A program made the translations under genes and the position numbers. From Rhodamnia argentea (taxonomy: Eukaryota; Streptophyta; Magnoliopsida; Myrtales; Myrtaceae), in the NCBI RefSeq assembly GCF_020921035.1, contig NC_063150.1:13206001-13270000 (forward strand): 64,000 nucleotides of DNA, read 5' to 3'. The first letter of the stretch is position 1, and each line of letters begins with the position of its first letter. Positions 11,313 through 28,294 of this stretch are shown piece by piece. Under the pieces are notes generated by a model, which was not told where the DNA came from, did not search any database, and saw only the letters and a program-made list of their open reading frames with translations.

Positions 11313-13855
11313 TCAGCGAGATGCAGGCATAGCACGCCAATTGTCAGCAAGAAACATCACACGATCACGTGACGGCGCTGACAACTGTTGGAGAATTACA
11401 TTCTTCAAGTGGGCCGCTGCTCTTTCGCCAGCTCGAGTAGCAAGTTCCAAGTATACAACAGCTTTCAGCATCTCACCCTCCTGCCATATAGTTTGAGAAA
11501 GGCCCCATCAGTCTCTGTATTCCCTTAAGGAGTGCAAAGACCAAGTAAGCAAACTGATAATAGAGTTAAATATCCATTCTCAGACAGCATTCATCATATT
11601 AGAATGGAAAAATGAAACATCAAAACGAAATTGAGTAGCTTAATCACACTGGATGATAAGAACAATGTCTCCTGCGATTGTTACATACAGAAAAAAGGCT
11701 CAGCCCGTGCTCAAATTGAGCTTTGCTGTGACCACGATCAGCTGCTCGCTTCATCCAGCTTCTAGCTTGTCTCCGATTTTGGTGAAAACCCTCCCCATAT
11801 GAGTAGCAAAGTGCAACATTGTACATAGCACGCACATAACCACCTTCAGCAGCTTTCAGATACCATTTAGCCTATAATAAAAGAACCTGATAATTGAAAG
11901 CGACAAAATGATAAAAGAAAATAAAAAGAAAGCAGTGGATCTGTCGGAACACTTGCGAACTCTTCTTTTATCATGGACACTTGCCGAACTATTTGCAGGC
12001 ACAGTATTGTGATATTATTGTGATATAAAAGGACTACTAGGGACATCCACTGCTTTATGATTAGCCTAAACTTGAGCTTAGATTCACCGAGATTCTTCTT
12101 TAACTTGTAATTTATGATGTTCAAATACATTGAAAGAATAGGACAAACGGCAGCCTACTACAAGTATTAAATTCTCCAGTCCTCGACTGCATTAATGCAT
12201 GTCCACACATCTGATTCTTCAGCACATTCAAACGCCACCACTGTTAAGTTCACCAAGTTTTCAGACAACCAAAGCACAGACTCAGCATTGGGATTTTGAC
12301 AGCAACCAGGGAAAAAAAATCTATATATGGACATTAGACAAAATGGTGCTTACAGCAGGGGAAGGGGGAAGGGAGGAAGGGGTCGCTATACAGTATGTCA
12401 GAAGCTCATAAGCACAACAAACTTTCTCAAATTTTAATCAGCTACACAGCCTTCAGAAAACCAAAGTCCAAAAGACAGAAAAGCACCATACCGCTTCCAC
12501 TAAATTACTATCCAGGCCACAGCCTCGATGCAGGCAAAGTGCCAATTGGTACTGCGCCCGGACATGGCCAGCTGTTGCAGCTAGTTGTAACCATTTAATA
12601 GCTTCCTGAGGTTTTGAAGGTTCAACTGCAAGCATCGGAGTGATCATAAGAACATCTATACAAACTTCGGCAACCAAACCACAATAGAGAGTCATAATTC
12701 AAAGAAACAGGTCATGAGCAGAACGATCCACAGAAAGAAGGTAATTTGAAACGTGATAGAGTTCACGATAAGATTGAGCATTGAAGCAACAAGCCATTTG
12801 CATTTCATGCACTTTGGGCCGCCATACGTTAAAAACCATCTCCTTCACGCGAATGGAGAAAATCACTCTCGACAGCAACCTGTCCATCTAAAATCCCTCA
12901 GATATCCACTCACAATCAATATGATCTCATTTCCTAAAACCAGGAAAATCAACTGACACCAAGCTCTTCTAGTTCAACATTTACCATCACTCCTGGGGGA
13001 TAATGCTTGCTAAATGTTTGGGAAGCAAAAATTACAACAACAAAAGCATAGAAAATTAGAAATTGAAAAATGTCGGACAACAATAGCATCTCCTCATCAC
13101 ATCACAAGTCCCCAGATGCAATCTCGACAAAAAAGAAACAAAAGAAACCATCCGCGATGCGCAAACACTAAGAAGTCCCTTTATCTTCTTTAGTTCAAAG
13201 AAGCAATAATTGGTTAGTGCAACTACCAAATTACTAAACCCCAACCTTGCAAGTAAGCAATCCCCAAATTGCACTGCCCAGCCGGATCGCCGAGCGAAGC
13301 AGCTTTTCTATACAATTCGATGGCGGCCTCCTTCTTCCCTATCTCCCAGTACATTAGGCCAGCATCGACCATTGCGAGCGTGGACCCACGCGCCGCCCCC
13401 TTCAGGAACGATTCCAGAGCCTTCTCTGAGTTCGCTCGCGCCCCGGCCCGGCCGTGCTTGAATCGCTTCCCCCAGTGGAGCAGCAGCATCGCCTCCCTCA
13501 GCGGGCGGAGAGCCTCGTTCCACGACCTGCACACCAGAGACGCCGCCCGTAGGTTCGACTGCGTGAACGAGGCGGCGATCCTCGCAAGCACGTCGTACGG
13601 CAGCGCCGCGAAGTCTCGGGACGGCGCGGGTTTCAGCGATCCCGAGGGGGCCAGAGCCTGGCGTGAGCCGAGGACTCTGAGCCTGGACGACGACGGCGAC
13701 GGCGACGGCTTGGAGAAGTGCCGGCTGGAGGCGGAGCGGTCCGTCTGGCGGTGGCGTAAGAGCTTGGCGGCGAGGTTGTCGGCGCTCGAGCCGTCGAACG
13801 GGAGGGCGGTGAAGCGGGGGTTGTCCGCTCGATGCGGCCATGTTCTCTGCTTCAT
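11313..13855 (-). CDS. F-box protein with Sel1-like repeats (At1g70590 type)
   Basis: Four exons on the minus strand: 13855-13246, 12625-12492, 11871-11689 and 11480-11313. All junctions are GT-AG and in frame, giving 364 aa. Residues 1-80 are basic and Ser-rich. Residues about 81-120 are an F-box (ALPYDVLARIAA ... LVCRSWNEALRPL), the module that docks on SKP1 in SCF ubiquitin ligases. Sel1/TPR-like repeats follow: GSTLAMVDAGLMYWEIGKKE, GDPAGQCNLGIAYLQ, GHVRAQYQLALCLHRG, GYVRAMYNVALCYSYGEG, GHSKAQFEHGLSLFSEGE. Length and order agree with the Arabidopsis protein, which is also about 350 aa. The second Met (13855) fits the family start MKQRTWP; the ATG at 13858 would add one residue. The substrate is unknown. 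Confidence 0.93.
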
Positions 13856-14140
13856 CACCGTCGTCTACGGCTGATCACGGATGAGGATTTCTTCCCCTTC
13901 CTTTCAGCGAGAGAGGAGAAATCGGCGTGCGAGAAGCATTTTCCTCGAGTCGCGAGAAAACAGTAGAGAGACGATCTTGTTCTGCCACGTCATTAGCTTT
14001 GAAATGTCGCTTCGATATTTTTCCAGATGATCGTACCTACAGAAAAATCCTGGGAAAATTTTCAAGAAAGAGTAACAACTGACAAGTGCCGTCATTTTTT
14101 TTAAAAAAATTGCTTTAAATGAACTCCAATTCAAATAAAA

Positions 14141-16225
14141 ATATGAGGTGCTATCATTATCTTAAAAAAAAAAAGCATAAAATAACTATGATTATTTTAA
14201 GTAAGGGTTTGACCTCAAGGGGCAATTGACGGGTCAAATTTTCTAGCCGATTAAGGCCATTTTTGTAAAAATATAAATTTAACCTAATTTTTTATTAAAT
14301 TAAATTAAAACAAAAAGTTAAAAAAAAAGCCATCAACGCCTCGGCAAAGGCTGGCTACCCCGCCAATCAAAGGTGAGGGCCTACTAGCCCTCGCTTGAGA
14401 CAAGAGAGGGTCGTAGCCATCGGCCGTGATCGGATCGAGGTGGGTTAGAGGGCGGTGTCTACCCCAATCACGACTAATGGCCACGACTCTCGATCGGACA
14501 CGGGCGAGGACGAGGCCCACCGATTTGGGCAGCCCTCGGTCGGACCTAGGCGAGGGTTGCCGACTCTCGTTCGGATTTGAGAGAGGGTCACAACACTCTT
14601 TCGCTATCGGCGGGGTGCAGTGACCCCAACAACAATAGTAGTCGCCCCACCACAAGTGGGGTCGCAATTACGGGCTTGTATTTCTTTGTTTTTTTTTTCA
14701 TTTTTTTCAAAATCTCCTAAAAATAGGAAAAGGAAAAAAAAATAAAAGAAAATAGTAAATGATCAAAGTGCCCCTAACTAAAGTGACTCGGGCTTTTTTT
14801 AAAGACTAATATTGTCATTTTAAGCCCTTATTTGAAATAATGTGTACTTCAAGCTCTTCTTTGACACAATAAAGGCACTTCAGGCCCTTATTTAAAATAA
14901 GGTCTATTTCGGACCTTTATTTGAAAAAATGATGGCATTTAGGGCTTTTTTTTTTTTGGAATTTTCCCAAAATCCAATTATGGAAAAGTAATTTAATTTT
15001 TGTTTTCCTACCAAAATTTACTATATTATCTAAACTTTTTAAAATTATAAAAGAAATAATTTTTTTTTGTTAATACCATGAAAAACCCAAACTGGTATAC
15101 CTATGACCACATAAAACCTCAAACTGGAACACCTAAGATAAATTTACCCCAAATTATTTTTTTGACCACGAAAAATTCTAAAGATATGAAGTGCTATCAT
15201 TATCTTAAAAAAAGGCATAAAATAACTATGATTATTTTAAATAAGGGTTTGACCTCGAGGGACAATCGGCGGGTCAAATTTTCTAACCGATTAAGGGCAT
15301 TTTTTTAAAAATGAAATTTAACCTAATTTTTTGTTAAATTAAATTTAAAAAAAAGTTAAAAAAAAAGGCCGTCGGCGCCTCGGCAAAGGCTGGCTACCCC
15401 GCCAATCAAAGGTGAGGGCCTACTAGCCCTTGCCTAAGACGAGAGAGGGTCGTAGCCATTGGCCGTGATCGGATCGAGGTGGGTCGGAGGGCGGTGTCTA
15501 CCCCAATCATGACTAATGGCCACGACTCTTGGTCGGACACGGACAAGGACGAGGGCCACCGATTTGGGCAGCCCTCGGTCGGACCTAGGCGAGGGTCGCC
15601 GACCCTCATTCAGATTCGAGAGAGGGTCACGGCCCTCTTTTCGCTATCGGCGAGGTGCGGCGACCCCGACAACAATAGCGATCGCCCCACCACAAGTGGG
15701 GCCGCAATTACTAGCTTGTATTTCTTTGCTTTTTTTTTTCGCTTTTTTTCAAAATCTCCTAAAAATAGGAAAAGGAAAAAAAATAAAAGAAAATAATAAA
15801 TGATCAAAGTGCCCCTAACTAAAGTGACTCGAGCTTTTTTTTTAGACTAATATTGTCATTTTAAGCCTTTATTTGAAATAATATGTACTTGAGGCTCTTC
15901 TTTGACACAATAAAGGCACTTCAGACCCTTATTTAAAATAAAGTTCACTTTAGACCTTTATTTGAAAAAATGAGGGCATTTAGAGCCTTTTTTTTTTTTT
16001 GAATTTTCCCAAAATCCAATTATGGAAAAGTAATTTAATTTTTGTTTTCCTACCAAAATTTACTCTATTATCTAAACTTTTTAAAATTATAAAAGAAATA
16101 AATTTTTTTGTTAATACCATGAAAAACCCAAACTGGTATACCTATGACCACATAAAACCTCAAATTGGAACACCTATGATAAATTTACCCCAAACTATTT
16201 TTTTGACCACGAAAAATTCTAAACT
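14141..16225. repeat. Tandem duplication of a ~1.04-kb AT-rich unit with GC-rich core
   Basis: Unit 1 (14141-15183) and unit 2 (15184 to about 16225) are direct copies. Each starts ATATGA(A/G)GTGCTATCATT, passes through a GC-rich core (14330-14660 and 15368-15705; CGCCTCGGCAAAGGCTGGCT), then the CAAAGTGCCCCTAACTAAAG block, and ends in TTTGACCACGAAAAATTCTA. By eye they are well above 90% identical, so the duplication is fairly recent. The frames inside the cores shift between the copies and do not encode a recognisable protein. The end of each unit is a piece of the foldback element found complete at 16111-16520. Confidence 0.85.
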
Positions 16226-16520
16226 TATACAACTATGATAAATGTACTCCAAGGTATTTTTTTTTATCATTAAAAATCCTAAACTGATATATTTGTGACA
16301 AATATAGGATAAAAATTTTAAACCGATACACCTGTTAACTGTCATGTGTCATCCAACTTAGCAATTTGATGATAAAATTTAACGAAAACTATGGAGAGTA
16401 AATTTGTCACAAGTGTACCAGTTTGAGATATTTTGTGGCCAAAAAAATTGTTTAGTCAAAAAAAAAAATTGGCTTAAATTTATCTTAGGTGCACTAATTT
16501 GAAATTTTTCGTGGTATTAA
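16111..16520. mobile_element. Foldback/MITE-like element, copy 1
   Basis: The element begins TTAATACCATGAAAAA and ends in the inverse form TTTTTCGTGGTATTAA. Its left arm holds repeated phrases of the type 'aaactggtatacctatga' and the right arm their inverse ('caagtgtaccagtttgaga'). A central stretch (TTAGCAATTTG, TTTAACGAAAACTA) is shared with the copy at 18399-18917. No coding capacity. The first arm overlaps the tandem duplication at 14141-16225. Confidence 0.7.
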
Positions 16521-16730
16521 TTTAAATTTATATAACATTTCGGGTTTTGGTGGGAAAACAAATAAAAAAAAACTTTTCCCTTGGCTGAATCGTAAATGAA
16601 TAGACCATTCCTAAAAAAAAACCCATGGTTTTTGTATGCCTGCAATTATTTTGATCGCTTTGTTCTTGGCTTAAATAATTATTTATCTCAGACATTTATT
16701 TTTTTATTTATTTTTTCAAAAATCGGACAT

Positions 16731-16762
<32 letters not shown>

Positions 16763-17157
16763 GTGTGTGCGTCAAAACTCGGACATTTAGTTTGGTAGGA
16801 GGGAGTAGGAGTGAAGAGAGATTGATTTCAAAGACATAATATTGTTTGGATGAAGGGAAAGAATAAGAGGACAAGGAAAATTCCTAAGGGATTTTTTTTT
16901 CTTTGCAATTTTTGTTATTTTAATTAGATAACATGATTTTTTTTATATCGTAATGCATTCTTTTTCTTTCTTTTTCGTCGTAACCATCCTAACAACATTA
17001 TAACTTAATATTTCCAAATCATTTCTCTTATTTTCTCTCGAAATTATTCGAATATATTTTTTTTATTTTCCTTTCTAATCACCCTACCAAAGCTGCGAAG
17101 TAATGGACCTAAAAATGATATATCTAGTTTAAGAATTCCTGCCTATATCCTTTAGGT

Positions 17158-17690
17158 ATCGAGGAGAGAATTATCGAAAAAGTCTTAATCGTATTGCAAT
17201 TATACCGATTCAGCCCTAAACTTTTTTTTCTAATTCGATCTTAAACCTTTTGTAATTATACTCATTCGGTTCTAGCCGGCCAGCGCTAGTCGACGTAACA
17301 AAATTTTAATAATACTTTTAATATTTTTCAAAATTTTATATTATTTTTATTTTTAATAGTTTTTTCTTTTATTTTTTTTTTGGGACTTGGGCCGACCGAG
17401 GGCCTGCCAACCCTCGCCGCGCCCTTGGCCTCGGCCGATGGCCGGCAAGAAGTTTTAGGACTAAAGCCAAAAAAAAAAAAGGAAAAGAAAAAAAAGGCAA
17501 AAAATAATATAAAATTTGAAAAAATTAAAATATTATTAATAATTTGCCACATCAGCTCCGACCAGTCAAATTAACTGAATTAGTATAATTGCAAAAGGTT
17601 TAGGATTGAATTGATAAAAAAAAAAAATTAGGATTGAATTGACACGATTATAATAAGTTTAAGACTTTTCTTGTAATTCTCTCCGTATTC
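17158..17690. mobile_element. TIR element with GC-rich core (~530 bp)
   Basis: GGAGAGAATTATCGAAAAAG at 17162 pairs with the inverse of CTTTTCTTGTAATTCTCTCC ending at 17684. The match extends inward through 'gtcttaa', 'caattata', 'ttaaaccttttg(c/t)aattata'. Inside lie a CCACATCAGCTCCGACC block on the right, with its counterpart GGTTCTAGCCGGCCAGCG on the left, and a GC-rich centre (17390-17455). No transposase. The target duplication is unclear. Confidence 0.7.
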
Positions 17691-18398
17691 AGTTTTTCTC
17701 ATTCTTGATAACAGCATATGATGGAGATGTACTAATCATTTCATTTAAATTAGTTAACACACATTAATTGTACAGTTGATCAGTTTCTCTCATGAAAAAA
17801 TATTCCTAATAATCCCATTATTCAGCTAAGATATTTGTGAAAACAATGATGCATTTTCATAAATGTTCTAGACTACTCCACAATATTCTCTGTCTCTAAT
17901 ATCTATAGTAATAGTCAATGGTAGGTAATTGTATGGCTAAAATCATTTGGGACGGTAAATATTGCAAGTGGTTTCATAAGACAGAACTTAGGGAGTGTAC
18001 ATCTCACTGCTCCGATAATTTTTTGGGCAATCTTTTTATTTCTGCATAAATTTTCGATGAAATCTCATGACAAACACGAAATTACTGAAAAATTAAATGG
18101 AACTAAGCAATTAGAGCATGTCTATTTGAGGTGGCAAAACTTCGATTATGTATAACCCTAGTTTATTTTAGCGATCATTTAATTTTTATTCTGCGTGTCC
18201 TAATTAGATAATTTATAATCTTATTGAGATGTTTGTGAATAAGATTTTATAGCAATGCAGAGGCATCCTTTTGAGTTATATAGTAATCAAGTCCCCGAAT
18301 CCGAATTTCGAATACATGAAAGTAAAACCGTCTTCACACGTTTTACTTGATCTCTAATTGAACTCTAATAGGTTAGTGGCAGCTCCTAAAAAAAATGG
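17691..18398. other. Intergenic, nothing recognised
   Basis: AT-rich unique-looking DNA between two transposon remnants. There is no frame above 60 codons and no RNA gene that I can identify. Confidence 0.5.
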
Positions 18399-18917
18399 TT
18401 AATATTATGAAAAACTCCAAACTGGTAAACCTGTGACAAATATACCTCAAACTATTTTTTTTACCAGGAAAAACCTTAAACTGGTACGGTTGTGATAAAT
18501 TTATTCCGAACTAATTTTTTGACCATAAAAAAAATCCTAAATTGGTACACCTATGACAAATTTACCACAAACTAATTTTTTTTTACAACAAAGAATACCA
18601 AACTGGCATACCTAAGACAAATTTATCTTCCGTTAATTGAATTAATACCATGAAAAATTTCAAACTAATACACATGTGACATACAAAGGGTTAAAAATCA
18701 TAAGCTAGTACACTCTATCAATTAACACGTGATATATAACTTAGCACTTCAACGATTAGATTTAACGAAAACTAACGGAAAGTAAACTTATCAAAGACGT
18801 TACCGGTTTGAGATAAAATTGTCATAAATGTACTAATTTGAGATTTTTTATAGTTAAAAAAATAATTTGACGTAAATTTATAATAAATATACCAGTTTAA
18901 AATTTTATGTGGTATTT
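18399..18917. mobile_element. Foldback/MITE-like element, copy 2
   Basis: Same family as 16111-16520. It starts TTAATATTATGAAAAAC, has four or more repeats of 'aaactggtacacctatgac' type in the left arm, the shared centre (TTTAACGAAAACTAACGGA), and an inverse right arm ending TTTTATGTGGTATTT. It is larger than copy 1 because the left arm carries more of the 'aaactggta' repeats. Confidence 0.65.
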
Positions 18918-19494
18918 GGCCCAAAAAAATTCACAATTCATCGCGTCAAAACCAAGTTGTGATCAGGTTTTAGAAAAACCCGAGCCAAGTACGAGCGCCA
19001 CCTCGTGAGAGCAACTGTGCACGTCCTCTCCTCGCTTACTTGGTATTCCATTAATTCACCTTGAGATCAAGCATCTAATAATGTCCCGCCTCGAGAGGGT
19101 CACGACACTCGGCCATACCAAAAACACGAATGTAGTTCATCGAAAAACAATAACAAAAAGAACCCGAGTGTATTCACATAGGAACCGGCACTTGCTCAAG
19201 TATAGCTAGCATCGTTCAATCCAAGTTCTTCAGATTCATCAAGCATCAAGTTTGTCACAGAAACTGTGTGTTCAATTCCACACAAAGATCTAAGCCACAG
19301 AATGGTCAGAAAGAGAACATTATAGACACATCTGCCGCGAACGAACGATAAATCAGAAGTACAGGGAAGTATTCAATAACAATGCATTCGCAGGACGAAA
19401 TAGATCACGAGAATCCAAGGAGGTTTCTGTTCCGTCTTCGTACCATTGGAGGAGATTATATTACAGATTGTTGGAGAGCTACAGCATCATCCTG
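18918..19494. other. 3' flank of the aminotransferase gene
   Basis: The part near 19494, at least back to about 19200, is likely 3' UTR of the minus-strand GGT gene. No separate gene is visible. Confidence 0.45.
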
Positions 19495-24124
<4,630 letters not shown>

Positions 24125-25420
24125 GATGGTGTTCTGGCCTCAATAAACTGCTCACCTACAGTACTGATTTCTGATGAGTATCTGCAGACCGCCACGTGAA
24201 TAGCTGGAATTGCAATCTCAGAGAAGTTTGTTTTAAACAAACCACAGGAAGGCCAACATTGCATAGGGTTACTAAGTACCCTGAAGAGAGGATATCCAAG
24301 CTTCTGAAAATAGCGTATCCTAAGGCAGTTAAGCATGTTTTTCACTTTGAATACATAGCCCGGGTTCAACTAAGTATTACCAATGCAATCGCCAACTTGA
24401 TTTCCAAAATAGTACTGTTCCCCGACTCAATTCAAGTCATAAATGAACAAAAATGACAGCTATTGGCACGGAATAAAAAATTTTGAGATCGATGTTTTTA
24501 GCAAAGAGTCCCGAATGCATCAAAGAACAGCGAATGAATGGAGATTCAACAGATTGGCCTAGCAAAAGACACTCCATTTCACGAATTCTGCTCATCATGG
24601 TGACAAAATACAAAGACACCTAATCCCACATAGAGAGCTTACCTTCAGATTGAAAAATGAATCAAATTCTTGAAAGAGCTGGCAAAAGTATCATACTGTG
24701 GCTCAGTAAGAGCACATATGCAGCACACACTCCATAGAAGAAATGCCAAGAACCAAACTTGAACACTTGGAACTCGTAATTAAGAACCAGCGCATCAGGA
24801 CAAAGCAGCGAGTGCTCAGGATGAGAGAGAATAGTCACGAAAGACATTAAAGCAAGACAGAGACAAATATTTCCAGAGAACTCATCATCGACTCGCCACC
24901 AGAAAATCTGAACACAAGAAGCCAAACCGTCACGCGATTGCAAATTCGACAAAGGGGTTCTCGCTTCTCAGAGACACCTGTCAATTGCACTTGCAAAAGC
25001 ATACAGTGAAAAGAAAAAAGAGTCTGAACCAAAAACTGATCACCCTTACGCGACGCCACGAGCAAAAACTTGATCGAAACAGACCATGCATGCAGCAGAG
25101 ACCCGATCATCGAATCAAACCGAGGAATCATGTCAATCAGTAAAAATTACGAAGCCAAGAGACGATACACTAATGACCCAACAACAATGACGAACTACCA
25201 AAACCATCACTCGACAAGGTGAACTCGGTCGAGCCAAATAAGAGCCGGCAAAAAGAATCAACACCCATTTCACACAGCTTCATTTCTCGTCACAAGAGTG
25301 GGAAAAGTTACCTGCTTGGAGCTTGAGCTCGAGTCCTCTCGACCACGCAGGAAGCCGGTTCTAACAGGGGCTCCAACTGCGAAATGCAGGAGCTGCTGTT
25401 CCTGTTAGGCCCTTTCTTTA
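24125..25420 (-). other. 5' leader and leader intron of the aminotransferase gene
   Basis: A probable non-coding first exon ends at a donor AAGCAG|GTAACT (boundary at 25312). A matching acceptor CTGTAG|GTGAGC lies at 24155, just upstream of the ATG. This gives a leader intron of about 1.15 kb. Photorespiratory genes often have leader introns. The transcription start cannot be fixed, but lies upstream of about 25330. Confidence 0.5.
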
Positions 25421-25790
25421 TTCTTTGGGCTTATCTGACAACGAATCTGGGTCCTCTTTGTCCGGGCGAGAACAAAGCAAATATTATAATGCTTGGAAGC
25501 GCAGTGGGCGGGGCAGAAGAGTATGTGTGGCAGCTGCAGCACATGTGAACCCGCAATGGGGGGTTGAACGAGAGCCACTGACAACAGGTAAGGTGGGTTT
25601 TTATTTGGCGACTCCCCAAAATCAAGAATTCGAAGGGATAAAGCGTCGAGCGACGAGTGTGGTGTAGGTTCAAACTGCGAGGTTTCGTTTGCTAAGATGA
25701 TCGGCGCGGAGAGGCTTTGCAAAAGGGACACCTTCTGATGCGGACCTTCTCGCATTGGTCAATTTTCCATATTTTCCATGTGAGCTTGCA
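25421..25790. other. Probable promoter region of the aminotransferase gene
   Basis: Short frames on both strands overlap each other and resemble no protein. By position, this segment should hold the minus-strand promoter of the GGT gene. I see no clear TATA box. Confidence 0.35.
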
Positions 25791-25792
25791 TT

Positions 25793-25857
25793 CTCTCTCT
25801 CTCTCTCTCTCTCTCTGAGGCAATTTCCGTGGTTCAGAGGCAATTTCCGTGGTTCAG
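25793..25857. repeat. (TC)n microsatellite plus 20-bp duplication
   Basis: A run of about 12 TC dinucleotides ends near 25816. It is followed by two exact copies of GAGGCAATTTCCGTGGTTCA in tandem (about 25816-25855). Confidence 0.85.
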
Positions 25858-25899
25858 ATGCAGGTCACGGAATTTCCATTCTGTTTTCATACTCTAAGT

Positions 25900-26075
25900 T
25901 CAGAGGCGTAGTGATCAATACACATGCGGCCCTGCTCATAAAAGGATTGAGAGTGGGGCCACTAGCATCACAGGTATGGAGTTCGACTCCCTTCAAAAGT
26001 CAAAGAGAAGGGAATTTCCTTGGCTTTGTTAGTAGGAACACGAGTCAACTCAAATCAAGATATAGTAATCCACGT
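25900..26075 (+). mobile_element. tRNA-derived SINE-like sequence
   Basis: An A-box-like GGCGTAGTGATCA (25913) is followed about 65 bases later by a B-box-like GTTCGACTCCC (25981-25991). The spacing is usual for RNA polymerase III promoters of plant SINEs. A run of A residues follows at 26080-26090. No cloverleaf can be drawn, so it is not a tRNA gene. Target duplications are not seen. Confidence 0.45.
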
Positions 26076-26906
26076 AACAAAAAAAAAATATGAATAGTCA
26101 TTTGTCAAAATTGCACAAATTATGCTAATTAAAATAATTATTATATTCTAAAAATCAGGCGAGAAAAGGCAAGAAAGCAAGCTGCCAAGAAATAAATTAT
26201 GAATCTTCGATTACACCCAAAGCAACATAGGCAACATTAGTCCAAAATAGGAAAAGCCTCTTTTAGGAAATCCATTCAAATCAGGAAACTGCTCGAACTG
26301 AAAAATCTACTCAAAAACCTTTTAGGAAAACCTATTAGATCGAGTTTTCTTACAAGCTCAGCATTTTGTTCGATTAAAAACGTTTTATTATAACAAATAT
26401 TTAGTAGTTCTACCATTGGACGTAAAGAGTGCCTTTGAATATATTCTATGGTTTGTCTAGTGAAAAATATACTGCAGTTGATGTAAATGGCAATGTGGAT
26501 ATCATATATGTGGAATGTCTTATATGCTTTTTATATTCATGTGGTCTCCCTCCATCTATAAATTTAAGCTTTTGGGTTGATTTTCTAAGATAACATTAGA
26601 GCAAGTGTTATCCCTTTTGCATATGTGCATCCACCCCCATCAATCAAATTCCATGTTCATTAATCTAGCTTGCACGTTAACAATGAGATCTACATACTTT
26701 TTATATTCATATAATCTCTCTCTACCTATGAGTTTTCTTTTACATATATTCATTAGCCATAGTTAGTTGATCAATGTTACTTGAGGATGATATTGTTTGC
26801 TATCGTGGAAAAAGAGAGGGAAAGTAAATTGTGGAAACTAGCATTTGAAAATTCGAAGACTTGAAACATAAACAATTCTCAATAGAGTTGCCACAAATTA
26901 ATTTAA

Positions 26907-28294
26907 GGAATAAATATCTTGGAAGTCCTAAAATTTGTCATGAAATAATAAATGAGGGAAAAAGTACACTTTTAGTGCCAAAAGTTGTGTACAGAGATCA
27001 CTTTAATGCTAAAAGTTTTAATCGGATCACTTTAGTGTTAAGCTTTTTTAAAAAAATAATCATTTTAGTCCTAAGTCCAATTTGCCCCGCCAGAAATTTG
27101 ACATGGCATTATTTTATTTTATTTCAAATTGACATGACACCTACAAGGTCTAGTCAACAATTAAAAAAGGTAAAAATTTAAAAAAATACTAAAAATAAAA
27201 ACTTAATTAGCTTACAAAAAAAAAAAAATTCAAATTGTTTTTTCAAAATCATTTGAAAAACTAGGTTAAAAAAAAAAGATAAAAGTTTGAAGGCGGCGAG
27301 GGCTTGCACAACCCTTGCTACCGCTACCTCACGTTGCCGGCAATGGTCGATGATGGTGGGGCTCGTCGGCCCTCACCCATGTTTGGCCGAGGGCCACCAC
27401 TAGCTATCAACCCCCACCATGGTGGCCCTCAACTAGACATGGGCCATGGCCGGCGACCCTTGCCCCGATCCGGGCGAAGGCTTGCGGTCGGTGGCCTTGT
27501 GGGCCATGCCCCATTGCCACCGGCCATTCTTGGCAATGGTGGGGGCATAGGCCGTGGCGACGAGGGCTTAAGCCCTTGCCACCTAGTTATCCACCGTAAT
27601 TTTTTTTTTAAGTTTAAGGGTTTTTTTTTAAAAAAAAATTTAGCTTATTTTTAATTTTATTTTAAATAAAGTTTGTATTGAAAATGAATTTAATTTTTCA
27701 GCTAATTTTTAAATTTGAATTTGTTTTATTTTAATTTATTTTAAAGTGTAGAAGTCCACATGGGTTTTTTTTAAATGTCATTTTTTTTATTAAAAAATAA
27801 TTATTAATGACACGTGGCAATTTTGGCCGGAAATTCTCGCGGGAGGCACCAAAGTGATCCTTTTGTCTCCGACTTAGCACTAAAATGATCCGATTGAAAA
27901 TTTTGGCATCAAAGTGATCTCCGTACACAACTTTTGGCACTAGCATTGTACTTTTCCCTATAAATGAGTTCTAAAATTTTTAAAAAATCCAATTAAGTCC
28001 TAAAACTTATTGCAAAAGTGTATTTTAGTCTTAAAACTTTCAAAAAATGCAATAAAGTCCTAAAAATTATCATGAAAATATAATTAAGTCCTAAAATTTT
28101 TTAAAAAATTTAATCAATGGAAGAACTTGGTTGGATTAATATGTCAATTTTTAGGACTTGATTGCACTTTTTGAGAAGTTTTAGGACTCAAATGCACTTT
28201 CATGACAAGTTTTAGGACTCAATTACACTTTTTGAAAGTTTTATGAGTCAATTGTACTTTCGATAAGTTTTAAAACCTCCGATTCACTTTTTCC
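26907..28294. mobile_element. Outer foldback element split by a second element
   Basis: The ends are inverse (GGAATAAAT at 26907; ACTTTTTCC at 28294), each next to TTAA (26903-26906 and 28295-28298). Both arms consist of repeats of 'ttaggactcaattgcact' and the inverse 'aattaagtcctaaaactt'. The left arm is broken at 26956 and resumes at 27969, where the element at 26957-27959 is inserted. Removing the insert joins 'cctaaaatttgtcatg' to the following repeats in the same way as in the intact right arm. Confidence 0.65.
26957..27959. mobile_element. Non-autonomous Mutator-like TIR element with 9-bp target duplication
   Basis: Terminal inverted repeats of about 140 bp: GGAAAAAGTACACTTTTAGT at the left and the inverse of the right end, AGGGAAAAGTACAATGCTAG. 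Both continue with GCCAAAAGTTGTGTAC(A/G)GAG, ATCACTTT(A/G)ATGC and AATCGGATCA. The 9-mer ATAAATGAG lies directly outside both ends (26948-26956 and 27960-27968), the target-site duplication length typical of Mutator-like elements. The centre (27290-27590) is GC-rich, with an open frame at 27304-27654 of low-complexity Gly/Pro/Arg composition and no transposase. It may be an acquired fragment, but no source gene is recognisable. Confidence 0.8.

Noticed and set aside
13269..13874. 201-codon plus-strand frame opposite F-box exon 1
   Set aside because: It is the antisense shadow of a GC-rich exon whose minus-strand frame carries a clear F-box and Sel1 repeats.
27304..27654. 116-codon plus-strand frame in the core of the Mutator-like element
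   Set aside because: Low-complexity Gly/Pro/Arg/His composition from a GC-rich core, with no transposase or captured-gene likeness.
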